Source: Acanthosoma haemorrhoidale (lineage: Eukaryota; Arthropoda; Insecta; Hemiptera; Acanthosomatidae). From it: 64,000 nt of DNA. This document shows, one piece after another, positions 57,925 to 64,000 of this stretch. Under the pieces are notes generated by a model. It saw only the letters and a list, made by a program, of their open reading frames with translations. It was not told the DNA's origin and did not search any database. A program made the position numbers and the translations under genes. The stretch's first letter is position 1. Every line of letters begins with the position of its first letter. The DNA lies in the NCBI GenBank assembly GCA_930367205.1, contig OV884012.1:50055239-50119238 (forward strand), given 5' to 3'.

Positions 57925-58584
57925 ATATTCATGATTTAGAATCGATTATTGGGGGGAATATAGACACCCACCTGGGATGAAATTCCTTATGCCGATACTA
58001 GAATAAAATGTCAATTAGCTAAATATAGTGAAAGGTACCCTCATATGTGTGACAAAAGAAACATTCACTGACTTTTTAACCTAAACAAGTCACATGTTCA
58101 TAAAAACCTCTATTTAGTAAAGGCCGGAAAGTCGGCTTGCCAAATAAGTAGAAGGATGGAATAAACCTTGGTTACATTTGATACTCCTACCTGCAAGCCG
58201 ACGTTAATTAGGCAGACAGGTATATTATCAAGCTTAGTCTTGTAGGATGTATCCCGGAATTGGCATCTCATTAATTATTTGTTTGTTTTATTCTATTAAC
58301 GTAATTATATTCAGGTTACATTTCCTACAATAGTAGCATAAGGTGGCTGCCCCTAATGTATGTATTCAGAGTCGATCACGCACAACAGTAATTTTCTAAA
58401 AATAATTTCTGTTAATTCCAATACTGACACAAGCTACGATATAAACTTCCGATCCTGACATTTACAGGGCAACTGAGAATACAAATTCACACTTGGGTGC
58501 TCATAACTGACGAGTTATTTGAGTTAGCTGGAAAATGACATTTAAACCACTAATAGAAAAAAAAACAACACACGTTTGACTCAC

Positions 58585-58690
58585 CCTGGTATATGCAGTG
58601 ATATACTCAAAAGATAATGTTTTTGAGACACCGCCGTTAGCCAGGTACACGGAAGCCGTTATGACTCTGCCTTCATTAAAGTGTCCGGCT
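58585..58690 (-). other. Exon-like orphan ORF of unknown origin
   Basis: On the minus strand about 35 codons are open after a stop: AGHFNEGRVITASVYLANGG, VSKTLSFEYITAYTR, then a good donor-like AGG|GTGAGT at 58585-58583. The beta-rich pattern looks like protein sequence, and a CTCCTCCAG acceptor-like site lies upstream near 58700, but the frame between that site and the ORF has a stop. It cannot be a constitutive DDR exon because exons 1 and 2 join in phase without it. Family not recognised. Confidence 0.3.
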
Positions 58691-59028
58691 TAAGACCTGG
58701 AGGAGGACAACAAAGAGGCTCCGTGGAACTAAGCCAAGCATTAATATGTGCAGGAGGTAAATCATGGCATGCTATATTGAGTCAGGGCCAGGTGATGTGT
58801 GGCACAACCTAGCTAAATACTATTTATATCACCTCACGGCCTCCTTCACGTAAGCCTCTCGTATATATCTAATATATATGGCCGTGTAAAGATCCCCCAG
58901 AGAAAGATTCACGGGAACCTGCTTCGATAATTTATTAATTCTAGCTCATCTTCTCTAAACAGAGCAATGCTATTTTCCCTACTTGTCATGTTTTTTGACT
59001 ACTAAATTTGATATCATTAAATGTTTTT

Positions 59029-59439
59029 TTTGTTTTTTTTTATAATAAACAACTTTATTATGATAAAATTACAATCTGCCTGATTGGGCTATAAGTAATT
59101 GTGCTATATGATCTCGTTCATACCAATTTACAATTTTCATTCACTCGCTCATTCATACTATATATACAAACAGCCCAGAGGCCCCCCAAGTCCACATGGT
59201 TGTCACCTCCCTGGCGTGTGAAGGAGGACGTGGAGTCTTGGGAAGTCTCCCACGCTCCTACGTCAGCCGCGTCACTGGATAAGAGCCAGCGGAGGCTGAC
59301 CAAGAGCGCTAGAGCCACAGACGCTCAGGACATGTTTAGAGAAACTGGCCATTGCCAGGACTCCCACTGTCACTTATTTATATCAGGTCACGAGGCCACT
59401 GCCGTTATAGTCTCCGAGGAGGATTATAGGGATGAGTGG
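59029..59439 (-). mobile_element. J1 LINE 3'-end copy with 11-bp target duplication
   Basis: Minus-strand J1 tail from the terminal AACAACTTTATTATGATAAA (59046 on) through CCTCCCTGGCGTGTGAAGGA and CTCCCACGCTCCTACGTCAG to the last ORF2 codons (CTCCGAGGAGGATTATAGG). TAAATGTTTTT stands at 59018-59028 and 59440-59450 as the target duplication. Antisense frames over it are shadows. Confidence 0.8.
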
Positions 59440-59689
59440 TAAATGTTTTTAATGACAAGACTTTCTTTTCTTTTTTTTTCAACTAGCCCGTATCTTTATT
59501 AAATGTCTTCATTTCTTGAGGTAGCTTGTGATTTTCTATGAATGGTAATAAAAGTATTCATTACTTTTTGTACATAATTTATGTTACATAAACTTGGTAG
59601 TATTTTAATATTTTGTTAGAGCTTTACTAAAGCAGTGATGTAACTGACAGATGGGGTGGGGAAATTTTCCTAATCCCTGCTTCGAAGGG

Positions 59690-59855
59690 GATGTTGACTG
59701 TCCCGCAGGTGAATATGAGGCATTTCTGGGCTACGTATTAATGAGTATTTATGTATGTTTATTACAAATACTTTATGAATGAGAGGAGGGATACAATATT
59801 GTAAATTATTTATTGCCCTTGTAGGGAAAATTGTAATTTTCCAAATAAACAATAT
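59690..59855 (+). mobile_element. Diverged J1-related 3' UTR
   Basis: TTTATGAATGAGAGGAGGGA, ATTATTTATTGCCCTTGTAG and AAAATTGTAATTTTCCAAAT follow the order of the J1 3' end but differ in sequence, so this is a sister subfamily. No coding part. Confidence 0.45.
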
Positions 59856-61631
59856 TTATAATAATGTTGGCCTTAGAGTTATTTTCATACTGGTAAACAT
59901 ATTCGGGCATTGTATTAAGTGTGCTATTTATTCTCTTTAAAGCTCAAAATGTTTGTCGGGTAACTGAGCGATCCGATTTATTTGATTTTAATTTGATGTT
60001 GAGTGGTAAAAACATTGCTACACAGGAAGGATTTCGTTCGCAATAGAGCCTCAGTAGATTATTTAGAGTTGCAAATTATTTCTTAACCTTCTTTTAGCTG
60101 AATGTTCGTTTCTAAATTGACCTTCAATTGGTCTATATAATTTTATTGTTGGTCACTATATATATTCATTGTTTATATATTTCAAGGTAAGGTAAGAGGT
60201 GTTTTTATTACAATCCATTACCTATCCTTGTTCTGATCATAGATCTCGTGCTTCGATTATGAATAAGTTTTGGTTCACTTGTTAAAAAATAAACTCGAAG
60301 AAAAACTTTTATATTCAGTAAATTTTCGTAATGTGGTCTGAGAATTGAATAGAATTAAAAACCATCTTTTATTTTGAAGTTTGAAGAATAACACTTAATA
60401 CTAATGTTGAAAAGCGTTTAAAAATCAATAGTTTTATTGAAAATTTTATTTCTTAAAAATATAAGTAAAAGCTGAAAGATTTTTTTTTTTAATTTATTCC
60501 CAACTGCATGCAGAAATGAAGTAATACAACCTGTGAATACGATGTTGGGTTAAACTATTTAAACAAATAGGCATGGATCACACGTGGGAAAAATATCCAG
60601 TGATGGCTCCCCTTATTAAGGATTTCGCAGATAGTTAATATGGGTTAATTTAAATTGATTTCTTTACTCTGGTTCCACCGGAGTAGTCGGGGGTAAAATT
60701 TGTGTTTTTATTCCAAGTAGGTTTCGGATGTTGGTATAGTTTTTGATGGAATTCTCTGTACTAAGTCATGAAATGGTTATCGACGTGTAGAAGACGTCTG
60801 TGTTTGTGTTGTGAAGTATGTGTGGAAGGTCGTATTTCTTACATTCTACATGCTAATTCGCAGTAGAATTTTTTTAGGTTTGATTTTTTGGTAATCCTAT
60901 AAATATGTGCTCTATATGCCCATATCATGTAAATATGCCGCGATCGTCTGTTCAGCTAGTGGTGTAGGTTTTAACTTATGGTTCCAAGATTGTCTTTAAT
61001 TATGTACTTTACTGTTTAAGGTAGAGGATGATAATCTATAAAACAAGATGTTGCCTTTGATGGTGCGTGAATGGTGTGTTTTTGCCATGTTAATTTTTCA
61101 TTTCCACGTAATTTCACTCAAGCAGTCTTTCAAGTAGTCCAGTAGAGGTTTGGGTCTTAATTTTGTGTTCGTCGTCTGCCTGTGTTGCCTGTCAGTGCGT
61201 TTGGATTAAAATTTGGAGTGCGTTGGATGGAAGGTTAGATTATGTAAAGTAGAGGGACTTGAATAGATTTCTGAGGCTAAAGTGGGGGTTCACTAACAAG
61301 AGATCACTGAACGCACCCGGACACTAAAAAAGCGTTCTTGTTAGTACGATTATAGTATTAAATAGTGTGTGGGATATATATTTTAGTTTGTATAGAAAAA
61401 GTGATTGCCTGTCCTAGATAAATATTAAATAATGATGAAAGTTAGAAAAATTTTTTTACAAGCTATAATCTAACTTAGTTTGTTCATTTGATGAAAGCTC
61501 CTCATAATAGACGATGCTATCCGACTTGATGACTTGGTCTGATTAGACTCTTTAATCGGACGGACAGCTTGACTTAGCATGGCTAGCAAAGTTTGAGCAT
61601 CAAGCCACCTTATGAATTATCGCTTAGTTAT

Positions 61632-61724
61632 TATCGATAGAAAACCAATGATTTTACTTGACAACAAACAAAACAACGACAAATTTTGCAGATACCGTTT
61701 TAGAGGACATAAACACCATCGATA
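61632..61724. promoter_or_regulatory. DRE-like motif cluster
   Basis: An exact TATCGATA at 61632-61639 and a one-mismatch CATCGATA at 61717-61724 lie 85 bp apart, about 600 bp from exon 1. CGATA words are bound by DREF/BEAF-32 in Drosophila. Chance occurrence in AT-rich DNA is quite possible. Confidence 0.25.
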
Positions 61725-62333
61725 GGTAGATAATATTTTTTGCTTTAAACATAAAGGGATAATATATATTATTAAAACTGTAAATGATATCGTATTCCCT
61801 ATTCACTTGTCGTCGTAACGGAAAAGATAAAATCGCTAATAAACTAAAACATTAAAATACTAAATTATAGGTTCATCATTAATTATAGGAGTCAGATTTT
61901 TAGAGAAGGGCTTCTGGGCCACGATTAAATCTTAGAACTGTTTATTAGTAACGATTGGGTTATTTACATGCCTGTGTGGTAAATTTGTATAGTTAGACAA
62001 ATATACCCATAAGATCCAAAGATTATTCTTTCGTTTTACTGATATTTATAAAAGTAAACATTACCAGTTTTGGTAAGCATTTTCAAGTAAGCAATATTAG
62101 CAAATAAAGTAGGCGTAAGACTAGTTAAATGTTTAAAATTTATTATTACGCAAAGGGACTAACATGGCAAATCAATAACTAAAATATACTACAATTTAGT
62201 TTCCTTTAATAGATTTTGGCCTAGTGATTGTTTTCTAAATTGGGGCTACACACCTAAAGATATTTGATTTTTTCACCTGAGGTACTGGAATGTTCAAGGA
62301 CAAGACTAAACCTAAACAAGGAAGTGGGTTTAC

Positions 62334-62481
62334 CTGTGGAAGGGCATCCAAGCAGCTCTATCCTCAGACATACTGTTCTCCGATGCACGCTGTATGGCAG
62401 TACTCTGATCTGGTTGGCAAACACAGGTGGCATTAACTTGTGGGACACCACTGTTGCCGTGTCGCTGTTCCCGCTGAGGAT
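62334..62481 (-). CDS. Ddr: DDR receptor exon 1 of the window (end of discoidin domain)
   Basis: 148 nt, 49 codons plus one base, acceptor TTTGCAG before 62481, donor GTAAAC after 62334. It encodes the last part of the discoidin (F5/8 type C, collagen-binding) domain: LSGNSDTATVVSHKLMPPVF, ANQIRVLPYS and RTVCLRIELLGCPST. The pattern R-x-x-P ... T-VC-x-R-x-E-L-x-GC is the conserved end of DDR discoidin domains, and the final Cys closes the domain disulfide. It starts in phase 0 from an exon beyond 64000 and ends with G, which completes the Glu codon of exon 2. The collagen-contact loops lie in upstream exons not seen here. Confidence 0.95.
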
Positions 62482-62585
62482 CTGCAAATGAACAGTAGAT
62501 TGAGTTTAAATACTAATTAAATATAATAAATGAACGTAGAACTTGAATTATCATTATAAGAAAGGGTACAATAAATGATGTATTA

Positions 62586-63856
62586 GTTGGCCCAAAATCC
62601 GTTCGGTTTTTGTCGTCACGAAACTTCAAGGAGTCTAATACGTAGCTAATTTCAGCCCGTCCCTTGCGAGTGCGCTCTTGTCAGATACTAGCCACTTCAA
62701 CGTAGTTTGACGTGAAATTCCGACGAGACCGCTTGTATTTTGTGTGTTTAGGATCATCCAGAAAATGGAAAACCAAAACGAACATCATCGACACCTCATG
62801 ATTTTTTATTTTAAAAAAGGCAAAAAAGCAGTGGAAACTTCCAGGAAGATATGCGCTGTAAACAGAGAGGATGCTGTTACAGAACGCGTGTGCCAGAAGT
62901 GGTTTTCAAGATTTCGATCGGGAAATTTTTCGGTTCAAGACGCACCTCACTCTGGCCGGCCAACTGAGATTAACAGTGACAACGTGAAGGAATTAGTCGA
63001 CACCAATCCCCTTTATACAACTACGGAGATCGCAGTTATCCCCAAAATAACCTAATCGAGTGTTGGAAACCATCTGCATCAACTTGGCTACGTGAGCAGG
63101 CTCGATGTTTGCGTTCCCCGTCAACTTAGTGAGGCTAACCTCGCCCAAAGGATTTCCATCTGCGATTCGTTGAGGAAAGGTGAAGAAAATGATCCTTTTG
63201 TGAAGAGAATGATGACAGGGAACGAAAAGGAGGATTGTCTATAACAATGTGGAGCGCAAATGCTCATGGGGAAAGCGCGGCGAATTACCACAAACAACTT
63301 CTAAAGCAGGACTTCACACAAAGAAGCTTATGCTCTCGATTGGGTGGGATTTGAGGGGTGTTGTCTTTTACGAACTTCTTCCCACAGGACCGTCAATTCG
63401 GATGTGTACTGTGACCAGCTGGGCAAATTAAATGCAGCGATCCACCAGAACCGTTCAGAACTAGCCAACCGTAAGGGGATTGTCTTCCATCACGACAATA
63501 CCAGCCCGCACACTTCTTTGGAGACGCGGCAGAAGTTACTGGACCTTGGCTGGGAAGTTTTTCCACACCCTCCATATTTGCCTGACCTTGCACCTTCAAA
63601 TATCCACCTGTTTCGGTCTCTTCAAAATTCATTGAATGGACAGACCTTCAACTCTGAAGAAGATGTAAAAATCCACTTGGAAAATATTTTGCCAGTGAAA
63701 GACAAGAAATTCTTTGAGCTGTAATTATGAACCTGCCCATGAGATGGCAGAAGATACTGGAACAAAACGGCAATTATATCATTGATTGAATAAATCGCTT
63801 TGTGTTTAAAAGTTGTGTCTTATTTTCGTTTAAAAAACCGAACGGAAATTTGGCCA
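62586..63856 (+). mobile_element. Full-length mariner transposon, inactivated
   Basis: Inverted repeats face each other: GTTGGCCCAAAATCCGTTCGG at the left end, shortened here to its core TCCGTTCGGTTTTT, and the same core on the other strand at the right (AAAAAACCGAACGGAAATTTGG). Both ends abut TA (62584-62585 and 63857-63858). At 1271 bp the length is that of a complete mariner (about 1.28 kb). The transposase gene is present along its length but broken. It lies in the DDR intron upstream of exon 1, in antisense to the gene. Confidence 0.9.
62765..63770 (+). pseudogene. Mariner transposase (DD34D type) pseudogene
   Basis: It begins at ATG 62765 with a helix-turn-helix region (FYFKKGKKAVETSRKICAV, VCQKWFSRFRSGNF, HSGRPTEI) and stops at 63053-63055. 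Later pieces in other frames: HLHQLGYVSRLDVCVPRQLS (about 63070-63125), TGNEKE near 63218, NSDVYCDQLGKLNAAIHQNR (about 63399), VFHHDNTSPHTSLETRQKLL (about 63480) and LPDLAPSN. The C-terminal MRWQKILEQNGNYI is read to about 63770. The triad is damaged: the first Asp (normally TGDEKW) is Asn, the second (HDN) is kept and the third (APSD) is Asn. Frameshifts add to this, so it cannot be active. Confidence 0.9.
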
Positions 63857-63858
63857 TA

Positions 63859-64000
63859 AAGCCCCCCACTGAAGATGGGATTTATAATACGTTATGAGCA
63901 ATATTATTTAAACTAGTTATATAAATATATATATTTATTTGTGGTTACTTATTCAGGGAGAGAAAAAATTTATTTTAAAAATAATTTATACCCAGTAAGA
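63859..64000 (-). other. Intronic sequence upstream of exon 1
   Basis: AT-rich end of the window, part of the intron before exon 1 of the window (as is 62482-62585). Nothing recognised. Confidence 0.6.

Larger units (their letters stand above)
45150..62333 (-). other. Very long intron between exons 1 and 2 (17.2 kb)
   Basis: Phase-1 intron, donor GTAAAC after 62334, acceptor TTCGCAG before 45149. It contains the main J1 LINE and other retroelements listed separately. The stretches 45600-46970, 47420-48040, 48970-49680, 50000-52600, 57930-59015 and 59860-62330 show no supported gene. A bent AT-rich background with scattered DRE-like words is seen near 61632-61724. Confidence 0.85.

Noticed and set aside
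1..64000. Prokaryotic-type features (operons, CRISPR arrays, riboswitches)
   Set aside because: The window is eukaryotic: spliced receptor exons, long introns and LINE/mariner repeats; none of these features is present.

Overview
The window is a piece of an AT-rich insect-type nuclear genome. It lies inside one very large gene on the minus strand, a discoidin-domain receptor (DDR) tyrosine-kinase homologue. Ten coding exons can be placed (62481 down to 432). All acceptors and donors are AG/GT and the codon phase closes exactly across all nine internal introns, giving about 569 codons: end of the discoidin (DS) domain, DS-like domain, extracellular juxtamembrane, transmembrane helix, cytosolic juxtamembrane with an NPxY-type site, and the first part of the kinase N-lobe. 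The 5' exons (signal peptide, first part of DS) lie beyond 64000 and the rest of the kinase lies before position 1. Long introns, Jockey-type LINEs, mariner-type transposons and tRNA-like sequences fit an insect, perhaps a hemipteran; the species cannot be read from the sequence.

Layout: 1-950 kinase exons; 948-3367 intron with a 5S-rRNA-like element and a decayed arthropod repeat gene; 3368-7976 juxtamembrane, transmembrane and DS-like exons, closely spaced; 7977-37823 a 29.8-kb intron full of LINE tails, a decayed Tc1/mariner element, a TTAA-flanked foldback element and a candidate solo LTR; 37824-37957 and 44985-45149 DS-like exons; 45150-62333 a 17.2-kb intron with the longest LINE copy (53428-57258); 62334-62481 DS exon; 62586-63856 a full-length but dead mariner.

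The retroelements fall into at least three Jockey-like families, called here J1 (53428-57258 and its 3'-end copies), J2 (57262-57924 and its copies) and JB (21925-22490 and its copies), plus an older LINE (J3) seen as two inverted fragments. Several copies preserve insertion history: target-site duplications, a 5' inversion of the kind made by twin priming, and two different LINE tails inserted one after the other at the same 11-bp target.

The most interesting biology is in the receptor. Its kinase glycine loop reads G-T-C-H-V-G instead of GxGxxG, and the segment between the beta3 lysine and the alphaC glutamate is about half the usual length, while the juxtamembrane NPxY-like docking site is kept. 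This suggests a DDR paralogue that signals with little or no kinase activity. Also worth checking are an unidentified 75-codon ORF in a GC-rich island (39890-40117), a perfect 18-bp palindrome made of two DRE motifs (32869-32886), and several GC-richer islands that may be cis-regulatory elements.
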